NCBI GenBank assembly: GCA_017621075.1
Contig: JAGATV010000030.1
Span: 1 to 64,000, forward strand
DNA length: 64,000 bases
DNA from: Lachnospiraceae bacterium
Lineage (GTDB): Bacteria > Bacillota > Clostridia > Lachnospirales > Lachnospiraceae
Direction: 5' to 3'
Positions within the stretch are counted from its first letter, which is position 1, and each line of letters begins with the position of its first letter. The notes under the pieces were generated by a model. That model made no database searches. It saw only the letters and a program-made list of their open reading frames with translations, and was not told the origin of the DNA. Positions 26,493 to 35,731 of the stretch are shown here, one piece after another. The translations under genes were made by a program, and so were the position numbers.

Positions 26493-27617
26493 ATGCAACA
26501 AAAGAAAAACAGGATCCTGTGGGCTGCAGTCTGCATTCTGATATTGGTGTCAGCCGTAGTCATGTATCTGACCCATCGGGCAGTTCCTTTTATGATGGAT
26601 GATCTGTGGTATGCCACCATGCTTTCCTCCGAGGAACCCGTCACAGGACTCTCCGATATTATAGAGAGCCAGATCTGGCATTACCACAACTGGGGCGGCA
26701 GGAGCCTGACCCATGGAATCCTGCAGCTTACCCTTCTTGCAGGGGAGCAGGCGGCAGATGTTTTGAATGTGGCGGTGACCTTCCTTTTAGCCTGGGTGGT
26801 CTGCCTGGCGTCCGGTGTCAGCGGGAAAGGAAAGAGAGTCTTTGCACTGTGGGCCTGTGTCGGCATGCTGCTGGGGCTAAATGCCAACTGGAAGATGAGC
26901 ATGTTCTGGCAGGCAGGCGCTGCCAATTATCTGTATATCACTGTTTTCATCGTACTGTTTTTGTACTGTTATCTGCGGGAAGGCAAGTCCCTTCCCGGTA
27001 TCTGCCTGTGGATCATTCCGCTGGGAATCCTGGCAGGCTGGAGCAATGAAAATATGGGGCCGGCAGTGTTCGTGACCAGTCTTGTGGCTATATGGTTTCG
27101 CTGGAAGGAACAGAAGAAAGTCCCCTTATGGATGACCTTTGGAAGTTTATCCTGTCTGGCGGGAAGCATCCTGGTGATAGCTGCTCCCGGAAATTTCGTG
27201 CGCAGCGCCCGGGTCCAGGAAAACAATTACGGGATTCTGTGGCGTATCTTTTTACGCTGTTATGCGGAGTGCAAGGCGGCTGTGGAGTATCTGTTCCCGG
27301 TGCTGTTATTGCTGGCGGTGGTTTTGTTTGTGGCAAAAGGCATCCTGAAGCTTACCATCGGCAGGAGGAATCTGCTTTTGTTATTCTGTGCCCTGCTGTC
27401 CTGGGGAGCCATGATCCTGTCCCCCCACTATCCGGACAGAGCCACCTTCGGAACCATGGTGCTTTTGATCTGCGTCATTCTTTCCATGACAGGAAGGATC
27501 CTGGAAAAGCAAAAAGAACTTCTGGGAGCTGTTCTGGGCGCAGGACTTTTGATCTGGCTTAGGGGAATGTTCTTTCTGGGAGAATTTCTGGCAATTTCCT
27601 GGGGCTGGATCAAATAG
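26493..27617 (+). CDS. Polytopic membrane protein (DUF6056-like)
   Basis: A 374-residue protein with about ten hydrophobic segments. The first extracellular loop contains PFMMDDLWYATM, an acidic pair after the first helix as in GT-C fold glycosyltransferases. Later NWGGRSLTHGILQL and WSNENMGPAVF are conserved-looking polar patches. I recognise it as similar to DUF6056 proteins of Lachnospiraceae. Biochemical function is not established, and a lipid-linked sugar transferase is an inference from the loop pattern. AAAGGAGG lies 11 bases before the ATG at 26493. The gene ends 21 bases before potA, so it may share its transcript. Confidence 0.65.
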   Translation: MQQKKNRILWAAVCILILVSAVVMYLTHRAVPFMMDDLWYATMLSSEEPVTGLSDIIESQIWHYHNWGGRSLTHGILQLTLLAGEQAADVLNVAVTFLLAWVVCLASGVSGKGKRVFALWACVGMLLGLNANWKMSMFWQAGAANYLYITVFIVLFLYCYLREGKSLPGICLWIIPLGILAGWSNENMGPAVFVTSLVAIWFRWKEQKKVPLWMTFGSLSCLAGSILVIAAPGNFVRSARVQENNYGILWRIFLRCYAECKAAVEYLFPVLLLLAVVLFVAKGILKLTIGRRNLLLLFCALLSWGAMILSPHYPDRATFGTMVLLICVILSMTGRILEKQKELLGAVLGAGLLIWLRGMFFLGEFLAISWGWIK

Positions 27618-27638
27618 GTGATTTGGAAGGTTTTTGAA

Positions 27639-28673
27639 ATGAGCGATGTGATCTTACAGTTAAATCATATAAAGAAATCTTTTGGCGGATTTCCTGTGCT
27701 GAAAGGGCTTGATCTTAAGGTGAACAGGGCAGAATTCCTTACCCTGTTAGGCGCTTCCGGCTGTGGCAAGACTACGCTGCTGCGCATTATCGCGGGTTTG
27801 GAAGACCCCGATGAAGGGCAGGTAGTGTTAGAGGGGCAGGATATTACCACAATGGAGCCCAACAAGCGCAACGTCAATACCATATTCCAAAATTATGCGC
27901 TGTTTCCCCATATGAGTGTGGCAGAGAATGTGGGGTACGGACTTAAGATCAGGAAGGTGCCAAGGGCAGAGATCAAAGACAAAGTAGAAAAGATGCTGTA
28001 CCTGGTACAGATGGAAGGCAAGGGCGGTGCTTCCCCCAACCAGTTGTCAGGGGGACAGAAACAGAGAGTCGCCATTGCAAGAGCTTTGGTGAATGAGCCC
28101 AAAGTACTGCTGTTGGACGAGCCTTTGGGGGCGCTGGATCTGAAACTGCGCCAGCACATGCAGTTAGAGTTAAAGAGGCTGCAGAAGCAGCTTGGCATTA
28201 CGTTTATCTATATTACCCACGATCAGGAGGAGGCAATCAATATGTCGGACCGGATCGCAGTCATGCGCAACGGTATCCTGGAGCAGGTGGGAACCCCCAA
28301 TGAGGTCTATTATCATCCCAGGACCAGCTTTGTGGCTGATTTTGTGGGGAATGCCAATATCCTGAAATTTCACGGGGAAACCTTTGCGGTGCGCACGGAA
28401 AATGTGCTGATGAACGGGGAGGAAGCCTGCGTTCATCCCGCAAAAGTACTGGAAAAATCCTTTGCAGGCGGACAGCTTCGTATCCTGTTTTTGCTGGAGG
28501 ATGGCCAGCAGGTGGTGGCCAGCCGCAGCGGATTGGACGCTGACATGGCCGAGGGCAGCAGCGTGAACATCGGCTGGCTGGACGAACATGCCGTAAAAGT
28601 GCTGGATGAGGGGATATATGGGGATTTTGGGACGTCAGGGGAAGTGACGGAAAGGCAGGCGGCCCATGAATAA
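27639..28673 (+). CDS. potA: Spermidine/putrescine ABC transporter, ATP-binding protein
   Basis: A 344-residue ABC ATPase. Walker A GASGCGKTT is at about residue 38-46. Q-loop FQNYALFPHM, signature [11 protein letters not shown], Walker B LLLDEPLGALD and H-loop THDQEEA follow. The C-terminal regulatory TOBE domain (about 235-344) is shared by the PotA/MalK group. The ATG at 27639 has AAGG 8 bases upstream; a GTG at 27618 in frame is a weaker choice. The gene overlaps potB by 8 bases. Gene order A-B-C-D is the standard polyamine importer order, and the binding protein supports the substrate class. Confidence 0.92.
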   Translation: MSDVILQLNHIKKSFGGFPVLKGLDLKVNRAEFLTLLGASGCGKTTLLRIIAGLEDPDEGQVVLEGQDITTMEPNKRNVNTIFQNYALFPHMSVAENVGYGLKIRKVPRAEIKDKVEKMLYLVQMEGKGGASPNQLSGGQKQRVAIARALVNEPKVLLLDEPLGALDLKLRQHMQLELKRLQKQLGITFIYITHDQEEAINMSDRIAVMRNGILEQVGTPNEVYYHPRTSFVADFVGNANILKFHGETFAVRTENVLMNGEEACVHPAKVLEKSFAGGQLRILFLLEDGQQVVASRSGLDADMAEGSSVNIGWLDEHAVKVLDEGIYGDFGTSGEVTERQAAHE

Positions 28674-29520
28674 GAAAAAAGACAATCACTGGATGCTGCT
28701 TGCCCCGATCTATCTTTTCACCATTCTTTTTGTGGCACTGCCCATCCTGTATATGTTCCTTTTAAGTTTCTTAAGCAGGGCACAGGTCTGGGGAGTGGAT
28801 TTCACCTTTACTCTGGACAATTACAAAAAGATACTGGAACCGTTATACCTGGATACCTTTGTACAATCCCTGAAGCTGGCGCTGGTTTCCACGGTATTGG
28901 TGGCGCTGATCGGCTATCCCTACGGCTTTTTCATGGCACGCATGAATGACCGGTGGAAAAAGCGCATGATGCTGCTTATCATGATCCCTTTCTGGACCAG
29001 CGGACTGATCCGTCTGTATGGCTGGATCATCGTATTTAGAAGCAACGGCGTGCTGGATAAGATCCTGCAGGGGATGGGACTGACAGAGGAACCTTTGAAA
29101 TTGTTGTATTCCTATCCGGCAGTGGTGGTGGGAATGATTTATGTGCTATTGCCTTTTATGATATTGTCGGTCTATTCCAGTGCGGAAAAGCTGGATGACA
29201 CTCTGGTGGAAGCAGCAAGGGATCTGGGAGCGTCTCCGTTCAAGGCATTCTGGACCGTGAGCTTCAAACTGACTCTTCCCGGTCTTTTGTCGGGAGTCGT
29301 ACTGTCCTTTATCCCCTCCATGGGCCTGTTCTTCATCGCTGATATCCTGGGAGGAAACAAGATCGTGCTTGTGGGAAGCGTGATCCAGGAACAGGTGACA
29401 AAGGGGCGGAACCAGCCTTTTGCGGCGGCACTGTCCGCAGTGCTCATGATACTGACTTCCCTGATGATCCGGCTGTACCGTAAGATCACAGGTACAGCAA
29501 AGCTGGAAAATATCGTCTGA
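28666..29520 (+). CDS. potB: Spermidine/putrescine ABC transporter, permease B
   Basis: A 284-residue inner-membrane permease with six predicted helices. The first helix reads YLFTILFVALPILYMFLLSFL. The EAA motif coupling to PotA is EAARDLGASPFKAFWTVSFKLTLPG (about residues 183-207). It starts 8 bases inside potA and is followed 14 bases later by potC. PotB and PotC form the heterodimeric channel for polyamines. Confidence 0.92.
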   Translation: MNKKKDNHWMLLAPIYLFTILFVALPILYMFLLSFLSRAQVWGVDFTFTLDNYKKILEPLYLDTFVQSLKLALVSTVLVALIGYPYGFFMARMNDRWKKRMMLLIMIPFWTSGLIRLYGWIIVFRSNGVLDKILQGMGLTEEPLKLLYSYPAVVVGMIYVLLPFMILSVYSSAEKLDDTLVEAARDLGASPFKAFWTVSFKLTLPGLLSGVVLSFIPSMGLFFIADILGGNKIVLVGSVIQEQVTKGRNQPFAAALSAVLMILTSLMIRLYRKITGTAKLENIV

Positions 29521-29534
29521 AAACAGGTGGAACA

Positions 29535-30305
29535 ATGAAAACAAAGAAATGGCCTTTTGTCTATGTGGGCGTGATCACGGCAATTACCTATATACCGATC
29601 CTCTTAACTGTGGTATACTCTTTTAATGAATCCAAGATATCTTCTGTCTGGGGCGGCTTTTCCCTGAAATGGTATGTAGAGCTTTTCCGGGACAGGGATA
29701 TTGGGGAGGCGCTGGCAAACAGCCTGATCCTGGCGGTGTCAAGCTGCATTTTGGCGGTGGTCATCGGCACCACGGGGGCACTGGGGATGCATCGGAAAAA
29801 GAGCAGGATAAATGATGGTGTGGCATACCTTTCCATGCTGCCCATCATGATCCCGGAAATCATTCTGGGGATGGTATTTTTATCGGTATTTTCCTTTATG
29901 GGCCTGCCCTTTGGTATGGTGACCCTGGTCATTGCCCATACCACATTCTGTATTCCCTATATTTATTCCATGGTAAAGGCAAGGCTTGCGGGCATGGACC
30001 CGGCCTTGGAGGAAGCGGCGCTGGATCTGGGGGCATCTCCGGTGCGGGTCTTTTTTGATGTGACCCTGCCATTGATCCTGCCGGCTATCCTGTCAGGCTG
30101 TGTACTTGCTTTTGCCATGTCCTTTGATGACGTAGTCATCAGCATCTTTGTAACAGGACCTACCGTGAATACCCTGCCGGTCAAGATCTATACGAAGATG
30201 AAGACCGGTGTGACACCGGAGATCAATGCGCTGGCCACAGTGATGCTGGCGGCAACCATTTTTATCTTATTTGTGGCCCATTTACTGGGCAGGAGGAAAT
30301 CATGA
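29535..30305 (+). CDS. potC: Spermidine/putrescine ABC transporter, permease C
   Basis: A 256-residue permease. N-terminal helix ITAITYIPILLTVVYSFNESK, then four or five more helices. The EAA loop is EEAALDLGASPVRVFFDVTLPLILP, and the following AMSFDDVVISIFVTGP is strongly typical of PotC. AGGTGG lies 6 bases before the ATG. The end overlaps potD by 4 bases (ATGA), so all four pot genes form one translationally linked operon. Confidence 0.93.
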   Translation: MKTKKWPFVYVGVITAITYIPILLTVVYSFNESKISSVWGGFSLKWYVELFRDRDIGEALANSLILAVSSCILAVVIGTTGALGMHRKKSRINDGVAYLSMLPIMIPEIILGMVFLSVFSFMGLPFGMVTLVIAHTTFCIPYIYSMVKARLAGMDPALEEAALDLGASPVRVFFDVTLPLILPAILSGCVLAFAMSFDDVVISIFVTGPTVNTLPVKIYTKMKTGVTPEINALATVMLAATIFILFVAHLLGRRKS

Positions 30306-31363
30306 AAAAATTATTCACACTGATCCTGGCATTATCCCTGACGGCAGGTATCCTGACCGGCTGCGGCAACGCCGACACTAAAAAAGAATCCGGTTTGAGC
30401 GGAGAACTGAATCTGTATACCTGGGACGGTATGTTCCCCCAGGAAATCCTGCGGGGCTTTGAGGAAGAGACAGGTGTGCGCATCAACTATTCCAATTTCA
30501 GCTATGACGAGGAAATGCTGGCAAAGCTGGAGGAGACCAAGGGCGGCGACTATGATTTTGTCATTGCCGATGATTATATCCTGGAGCTTGTCATAAAAGA
30601 AGGCCTGGCACAGAAGCTGGATACTGCCAAACTTGAAACCTACGACAATCTGAACCCCGTCTACATGTCCCAGTTCTATGATCCGGACAATGGATACACC
30701 ATTCCTTACGGGGCGGGGATCCCCTTGATCGTCTATGACCCTGCCCTTACGGATGTGGAGATCACGGGGTATGCAGATCTGTGGAATCCTGCGCTGAAGG
30801 ACAATGTGGCCATTACGGCAAACTACCGTGTGATCAACGGCATCACCTTAAAGACCATGGGAGAATCCTTCAACACCGAAGATCTGGATACCATCAAGGC
30901 GGCAGGAGACAAGCTGATCGAGCTCGCTCCCAATATCCGCGTCATCGAGGATAACAATACCCAGGATCTTTTGATCAGCGGAGAAGTGGCGGCAGCATTC
31001 CTCTATACCTCCCAGGTGTCCACAGCTCTTCAGGCAAGGGATGACCTTAAGGTAGTATATCCCGAGGAGGGACTGGGCTTTGGGATCATGGCCGGCTTCA
31101 TCCCTTCCGATGCCCCCAATGCAGAGGCGGCTTATGCCTTTATCGACTATATCAACAGGCCGGAGAATGCGGCAAAATGTTTTGAGTACATTGGTTACTA
31201 TTGCACCAACAAAGCTGCGGAAGCATTTCTGTCTGAGGAGAGTAAACGGATGATCGTGCTGCCGGAGGGAGCTTCTGAGGGTGAGATCATTCAGAATGTT
31301 TCTCAGGAAGCAGAGGATCTTCATGCGCAGATCTGGAACCGTTTCAAGGCGGCATGTGATTAA
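30302..31363 (+). CDS. potD: Spermidine/putrescine-binding lipoprotein
   Basis: A 353-residue extracellular binding protein anchored by lipid. The signal peptide MKKLFTLILALSLTAGILTGC has its lipobox Cys at residue 21. The mature part has the PotD patterns LNLYTWDGMFPQEILRGFEEETG, YDFVIADDYIL and YGAGIPLIVYDP, and closes with FIDYINRPENAAK. Acidic residues of the pocket (Asp/Glu in WDGMF and DDYI) suit a polycation. It overlaps potC in ATGA. It delivers spermidine or putrescine to PotBC. Confidence 0.93.
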   Translation: MKKLFTLILALSLTAGILTGCGNADTKKESGLSGELNLYTWDGMFPQEILRGFEEETGVRINYSNFSYDEEMLAKLEETKGGDYDFVIADDYILELVIKEGLAQKLDTAKLETYDNLNPVYMSQFYDPDNGYTIPYGAGIPLIVYDPALTDVEITGYADLWNPALKDNVAITANYRVINGITLKTMGESFNTEDLDTIKAAGDKLIELAPNIRVIEDNNTQDLLISGEVAAAFLYTSQVSTALQARDDLKVVYPEEGLGFGIMAGFIPSDAPNAEAAYAFIDYINRPENAAKCFEYIGYYCTNKAAEAFLSEESKRMIVLPEGASEGEIIQNVSQEAEDLHAQIWNRFKAACD

Positions 31364-31388
31364 GGGACAACACATATAGGAGAAGGAA

Positions 31389-33218
31389 ATGATCATTTTA
31401 GCAATCCTGGCGGCAGTGGGTACAGCGGGTATCTGTTATCTTGGTTCCCTGATTTCGGGGACGATCCTTTCAAACAGCATCTTTTCGGCCTTTCTCTGGG
31501 CGGGTCTCTTTCTGCTGTTAAAGAAGACCCGGGAAGAGATGAAAAAGACCGTGGATAAGAAGGAGCGGAGACGAAAGAGCCTTTATGCAGGCGCTGTGGC
31601 GTACCTGTTCGCTCTTACCCTGGTATTCGGTTATCAGTTGAAAGCAAACGGTCTCACAGAGTGTGGCTTCCGGGGAAAGGGTATGATCCTGGTACGGGCG
31701 CTTTGTGTTGCGGTTGCCTGTTTTCCGGCTGCATATGCTCTTTTTGCGCTGCTTGCCATGATCCCGGCGCACTTACAGGAATCCGAAAAGAAAAAAACAG
31801 ATCAGAAGTGGAACAGCAAAAAGGTGTTCTTTCTTTGCTGGCTGATTATTTTTGTCTGCTTTATCCCGGTATTTCTGGCTTATTATCCGGCGGTCATGAG
31901 CTATGATTTTCACAGACAGTCCCAGGAGGCCAGTTTCGGACCGCCTTATTTTAACAGCCATCATCCACTGGCGCATACCTGGCTGATCTGGCTGTTCTTT
32001 GAGATCGGGGAGCTTCTTGGTTCCCTCGAGGCCGGAATGGCATGCTACAGTATCTTCCAGATGCTCTTACTGTCAGCAGTTTTGGCTTATGCCTGTGCCA
32101 TGATCTACAGGCTTTGCAAAAAAAAGGCGGCGGTGGTGGCTGTGACAGCTTTCTTTGCCCTGTTTCCTTATATATCCATCCTGTCCGTTTCGGTGACCAA
32201 GGATGTGATCTTTGCAGCCCTGTTCTTACTCTTTTTCCTGCTTTTGATCGAGCGGGTACATTTTGCCGGGCAGCACAACAAAAATCTTTTGGATCTGGCC
32301 ATTTTGCTGGAGGGCTGCCTGATGCTGCTCTTCAGGAACAACGCCATCTATGCGGTGGCGGCCTTCTCGGTATTCTTTGTGCTTTTTACCAGGGGAAAAG
32401 AGCGGCTGAGAGTGCTCATCCTCTGCCTGTTACTCCTGGCAGGGGGCAAGGCTTCCATGGAAGGTCTGCAGATGTGTATGGGAGAGCTGGGAAGAGGCAG
32501 CAATGCGGAAAAGTACAGCGTGATCATGCAGCAGTTTGCAAGAGTGGGATATTATCACGGTTCACAGCTGGACCCGGAGACTTATGAGCTTCTGGACACT
32601 TATGTATCCAAGGAATACTGGCAGAATTATAACCCGCCTATTGCGGATACGGTAAAGATCTTTGTATCTGCGGATAACTTCAAGACCTGGGAAGCGGACA
32701 TGGGAAGTATGTGGAAGGCATGGGCCTCCATCGGCGCAAAATATCCCAATGAATATCTGGACGCATTCCTGTGCCTGACCAACGGTTACTGGTTTTTGGA
32801 TGATGTGACCTGGGCCGAGAACTTAGGTTATGGGCTCGAGGAGCGAAAAGGTGCTCTCTTTACCTTCAACTCCACCGTGTCGGAGGTGATCCCGGAGGGG
32901 ATTGCCCATGAATCAAAATTCCCCTGGCTGGAAACACAACTGGAAGAGATCGTCAGCAACAACTGTTTTTATCAGTGGCCCATCCTCTCCAACCTGTTCA
33001 AGCCGGCACTTTACTGCTGGATACTGGTACTTTGCACGGTGGCATATCTGTTCTTAAAAAAGCGACAGGATCTGATGCTGGCGCTGCTTCCTTTGGCGTA
33101 TCTGGGCACCCTGCTCTTGGGACCTGTGGTCATCGTAAGGTATATGCTGCCCATCCTGATCATGACGCCGGTGCTGATGGCACTGTTGTTCTGTGGTGAA
33201 ATTGAAAAAACCACTTGA
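31389..33218 (+). CDS. Large polytopic membrane protein (DUF6020-like)
   Basis: A 609-residue protein with about 12 hydrophobic segments. It has a short cytoplasmic basic loop near residue 50-60 and a large extracellular region (about 360-530). A characteristic patch, LAYYPAVMSYDFHRQSQEA, then FNSHHPLAHTWL, follows an early helix. The Tyr-Pro/Asp/His pattern in an outer loop is seen in GT-C type transferases. It resembles DUF6020 proteins of Lachnospiraceae, with no assigned reaction. AGGAGA precedes the ATG. It starts 25 bases after potD, so it may be read from the same transcript, which ends at the terminator at 33254. Confidence 0.65.
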   Translation: MIILAILAAVGTAGICYLGSLISGTILSNSIFSAFLWAGLFLLLKKTREEMKKTVDKKERRRKSLYAGAVAYLFALTLVFGYQLKANGLTECGFRGKGMILVRALCVAVACFPAAYALFALLAMIPAHLQESEKKKTDQKWNSKKVFFLCWLIIFVCFIPVFLAYYPAVMSYDFHRQSQEASFGPPYFNSHHPLAHTWLIWLFFEIGELLGSLEAGMACYSIFQMLLLSAVLAYACAMIYRLCKKKAAVVAVTAFFALFPYISILSVSVTKDVIFAALFLLFFLLLIERVHFAGQHNKNLLDLAILLEGCLMLLFRNNAIYAVAAFSVFFVLFTRGKERLRVLILCLLLLAGGKASMEGLQMCMGELGRGSNAEKYSVIMQQFARVGYYHGSQLDPETYELLDTYVSKEYWQNYNPPIADTVKIFVSADNFKTWEADMGSMWKAWASIGAKYPNEYLDAFLCLTNGYWFLDDVTWAENLGYGLEERKGALFTFNSTVSEVIPEGIAHESKFPWLETQLEEIVSNNCFYQWPILSNLFKPALYCWILVLCTVAYLFLKKRQDLMLALLPLAYLGTLLLGPVVIVRYMLPILIMTPVLMALLFCGEIEKTT

Positions 33219-33253
33219 CAGAATGCCTCACAGAGAATAAAATAATTTCATTG

Positions 33254-33299
33254 ACAGAATACTCAATGGTGAGTAACCAAGGGAGTATTCTGTTTTTTT
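33254..33299 (+). terminator. Terminator after the pot/DUF6020 transcript
   Basis: The arms ACAGAATACTC and GAGTATTCTGT (11 pairs) have an 18-base loop and are followed by seven T. This closes the upstream transcript before the T-box leader. Confidence 0.75.
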
Positions 33300-33320
33300 A
33301 TTTGAAATGTAATATGAAAA

Positions 33321-33587
33321 TGCTGGGAAGGAGACTCTTGCCGGGGAAAACGACAGGAAGACGGCGTCACCGACTGAGAGCGCTGTCAGTGGGAAACGGT
33401 AAAGGGAACACTCCGGAGCAGGCTGTCTGAACAGGAATTTCTGCTAGGGCAGCACGTAGCACGCGTTAAGTGTAAGAGAGGGTAGGCTGCTGGCTTTGCA
33501 GAAAGCGGCAGTTTATCAATGCGGGTGGTACCGCGGGTAATCGATTATCCGTCCCGGAATGCAGGAAACTGTGTTCCGGGACTTTTT
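33321..33587 (+). promoter_or_regulatory. T-box riboswitch with overlapping Glu/Asn specifier (GAAC)
   Basis: Leader of the aspS-gatCAB operon. The antiterminator T-box GGGTGGTACCGCGG is at 33523-33536. The terminator has arms GTCCCGGAA (33551-33559) and TTCCGGGAC (33574-33582) and is followed by TTTTT. Stem I can be folded: TGCT/AGCA and GGAG/CTCC (33330-33333 with 33411-33414), then CCG/CGG (33341-33343 with 33397-33399). This leaves the 3' side of the specifier loop as 33400-33410. It reads AAC at 33407-33409, followed by the usual A, and in the overlapping register GAA at 33406-33408. tRNA-Asn (and perhaps tRNA-Glu) without amino acid would favour read-through. A TAATAT at 33310-33315 may be the -10 element. 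Confidence 0.9.
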
Positions 33588-33661
33588 GTATCGGCAATCA
33601 GCCGAAAGACAGCCGGAACACCAACAGATCAAGCCGCGCAGGGCGCAGAAATGAGGGAATT

Positions 33662-35398
33662 ATGTACAGAGACATGACAATGAAGGAAATCACGGAACAG
33701 CACATCGGCCAGACCCTTAAGATGGCAGGCTGGGTGGAAAATATCAGGGATCACGGAGGCGTATCCTTTATCGATCTGCGTGATATGTATGGTGTGCTGC
33801 AGGTAGTCATCAGAAGACCGGAGCTTCTTAAGGGCATCACGAAGGAAATGTGCATTTCCGTGGAGGGGCCGGTGGAGCAGAGGGATGAGGAGACTTATAA
33901 CCCCAAGATCCCTACCGGAACCATTGAACTGGAGGCTCGGACTATTGAGGTGCTGGGCAAGGTTTACAGACAGCTTCCTTTTGAGATCATGACTTCCAAG
34001 GAGATCCGTGAGGATGTGCGTCTGAAATACCGCTTTTTAGATCTTCGTAACAGCAAGGTAAAGGACAACATCATCTTCCGTTCCCAGGTCATCAGTTTCC
34101 TGCGGCAGAAGATGACGGAGATGGGATTTTTGGAGATACAGACTCCTATCCTGTGTGCATCCTCCCCGGAGGGTGCAAGGGACTATATCGTGCCTTCCAG
34201 GAAGTATAAGGGCAAGTTCTATGCGCTGCCCCAGGCACCCCAGCAGTATAAACAGCTTCTCATGGTGTCGGGATTTGATAAGTATTTTCAGATCGCTCCC
34301 TGCTTTCGGGATGAGGATGCCAGAGCAGACCGCTCCCCGGGAGAATTCTACCAGCTGGATTTTGAGATGAGCTTTGCCACCCAGGAGGATGTGTTCAAGG
34401 TTGGAGAGGAAGTGCTCTCCGCCACCTTTGAAAAATTTGCACCCAAGGGTTATGAAGTGACCAAGGCACCTTATCCCATCATCAGCTACAGGCAGGCAAT
34501 GCTTCAGTTTGGCTGCGACAAGCCGGACCTTCGGAACCCCTTGCGCATCATGGACGTGACGGAGTTCTTTCAGAAGTGCTCCTTTAAACCGTTTATCGGA
34601 CGGACGGTAAGGGCTATCAAAGTACAGGAAAAGATGTCAAAGGGCTTCCATGAAAAGCTGCTTGCCTTTGCCATTTCCTTAGGGATGGGAGGCTTAGGGT
34701 ATCTGGAGGTGGAGGAAGATCTGTCCTATAAGGGGCCTATTGACAAGTTCATTCCGGAAGAGTTGAAGGGAGAGCTTGCCGGGCTGGCAGGTCTTGTGCC
34801 GGGGAATACCATTTTCTTTATCGCAGACAAGGAGGAACGCGCCAACTATTATGCAGGGCAGCTTCGTATCGAGCTTGGCAACAAACTGGATCTTTGCGAG
34901 AAGAATGCGTACCGCTTCTGCTATGTCAATGATTTCCCCATGTTTGAAAGGGACCCGCAGACCAAGCAGATCGGGTTTACCCACAATCCTTTTTCCATGC
35001 CACAGGGAGGACTTGAGGCGCTTATGACCAAGGACCCGCTGGATGTCCTGGCATATCAGTATGATATCGTCTGCAACGGCGTGGAGCTTTCTTCCGGTGC
35101 CGTCAGGAACCATGACATGGAGATCATGGAAAAGGCTTTTGAGATCGCAGGCTATGATAAGGAGACCTTACAGAGCAAATTCGGTGCCCTGTATCAGGCA
35201 TTTCAGTTCGGAGCGCCGCCCCATGCGGGAATGGCACCCGGTGTGGACCGGATGCTGATGCTTCTGCGCAACGAGGAGAATATCCGGGAAGTGATCGCCT
35301 TCCCCATGAGCGGTTCTGCCCAGGATCTTATGTGCGGGGCACCGGGCGAGGTGACAGAGCAGCAGCTTCGGGAAGTGCATATCAAGGTCCGCGATTAG
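33662..35398 (+). CDS. aspS: Aspartyl-tRNA synthetase, probably non-discriminating
   Basis: A class II synthetase of 578 residues, bacterial type. The N-terminal OB-fold anticodon domain is about 1-105 (GWVENIRDHGGVSFIDLRD). Motif 2 reads FRDEDARADRSPGEFYQLD, the bacterial GAD insert lies at about 290-400, and motif 3 is GMAPGVDRMLMLL. It charges tRNA-Asp. Because it is in one operon with gatCAB under a T-box with an Asn codon, I infer that it also charges tRNA-Asn with Asp for amidation. Sequence alone does not prove relaxed specificity. The ATG at 33662 follows GAGGGA by 3 bases. Confidence 0.93.
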   Translation: MYRDMTMKEITEQHIGQTLKMAGWVENIRDHGGVSFIDLRDMYGVLQVVIRRPELLKGITKEMCISVEGPVEQRDEETYNPKIPTGTIELEARTIEVLGKVYRQLPFEIMTSKEIREDVRLKYRFLDLRNSKVKDNIIFRSQVISFLRQKMTEMGFLEIQTPILCASSPEGARDYIVPSRKYKGKFYALPQAPQQYKQLLMVSGFDKYFQIAPCFRDEDARADRSPGEFYQLDFEMSFATQEDVFKVGEEVLSATFEKFAPKGYEVTKAPYPIISYRQAMLQFGCDKPDLRNPLRIMDVTEFFQKCSFKPFIGRTVRAIKVQEKMSKGFHEKLLAFAISLGMGGLGYLEVEEDLSYKGPIDKFIPEELKGELAGLAGLVPGNTIFFIADKEERANYYAGQLRIELGNKLDLCEKNAYRFCYVNDFPMFERDPQTKQIGFTHNPFSMPQGGLEALMTKDPLDVLAYQYDIVCNGVELSSGAVRNHDMEIMEKAFEIAGYDKETLQSKFGALYQAFQFGAPPHAGMAPGVDRMLMLLRNEENIREVIAFPMSGSAQDLMCGAPGEVTEQQLREVHIKVRD

Positions 35399-35413
35399 AG
35401 AGGAGAAATAATA

Positions 35414-35707
35414 ATGGCAAATATCATAGATGATGCTACCATTGAATATGTAGGGATCCTGGCAAAGCTGTCCCTTTCTGAAGAAGAGAAGGAACAGGCC
35501 AAGAAGGATATGGGCAGCATGCTGGATTATATCGACAAGTTAAATGAGCTGGACACTGCGGGCACAGAGCCCATGTCCCATATCTTTCCGGTGCAGAATG
35601 TCTTCCGGGAAGATGTGGTGACCAATGGGGATGACAGCGAAAAGATGCTTAAGAATGCCCCGGAAGAAAAGGACAATATGTTTGTGGTGCCAAAGACTGT
35701 AGAGTAG
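35414..35707 (+). CDS. gatC: Asp/Glu-tRNA amidotransferase subunit C
   Basis: A 97-residue small subunit that stabilises GatA and wraps between GatA and GatB. The family pattern is complete: [36 protein letters not shown], then the C-terminal Pro-rich MFVVPKTVE. It starts 15 bases after aspS with GAGGAG upstream and is followed by gatA after 24 bases. Confidence 0.93.
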   Translation: MANIIDDATIEYVGILAKLSLSEEEKEQAKKDMGSMLDYIDKLNELDTAGTEPMSHIFPVQNVFREDVVTNGDDSEKMLKNAPEEKDNMFVVPKTVE

Positions 35708-35731
35708 ATAAAAAGCTCGGAAAGGAAGAGT

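Noticed and set aside
26390..26501. Minus-strand peptides with repeated FRAGSA/FLGPALP blocks
   Set aside because: They are translations of the tandem DNA repeat, without ribosome binding sites, so non-coding.
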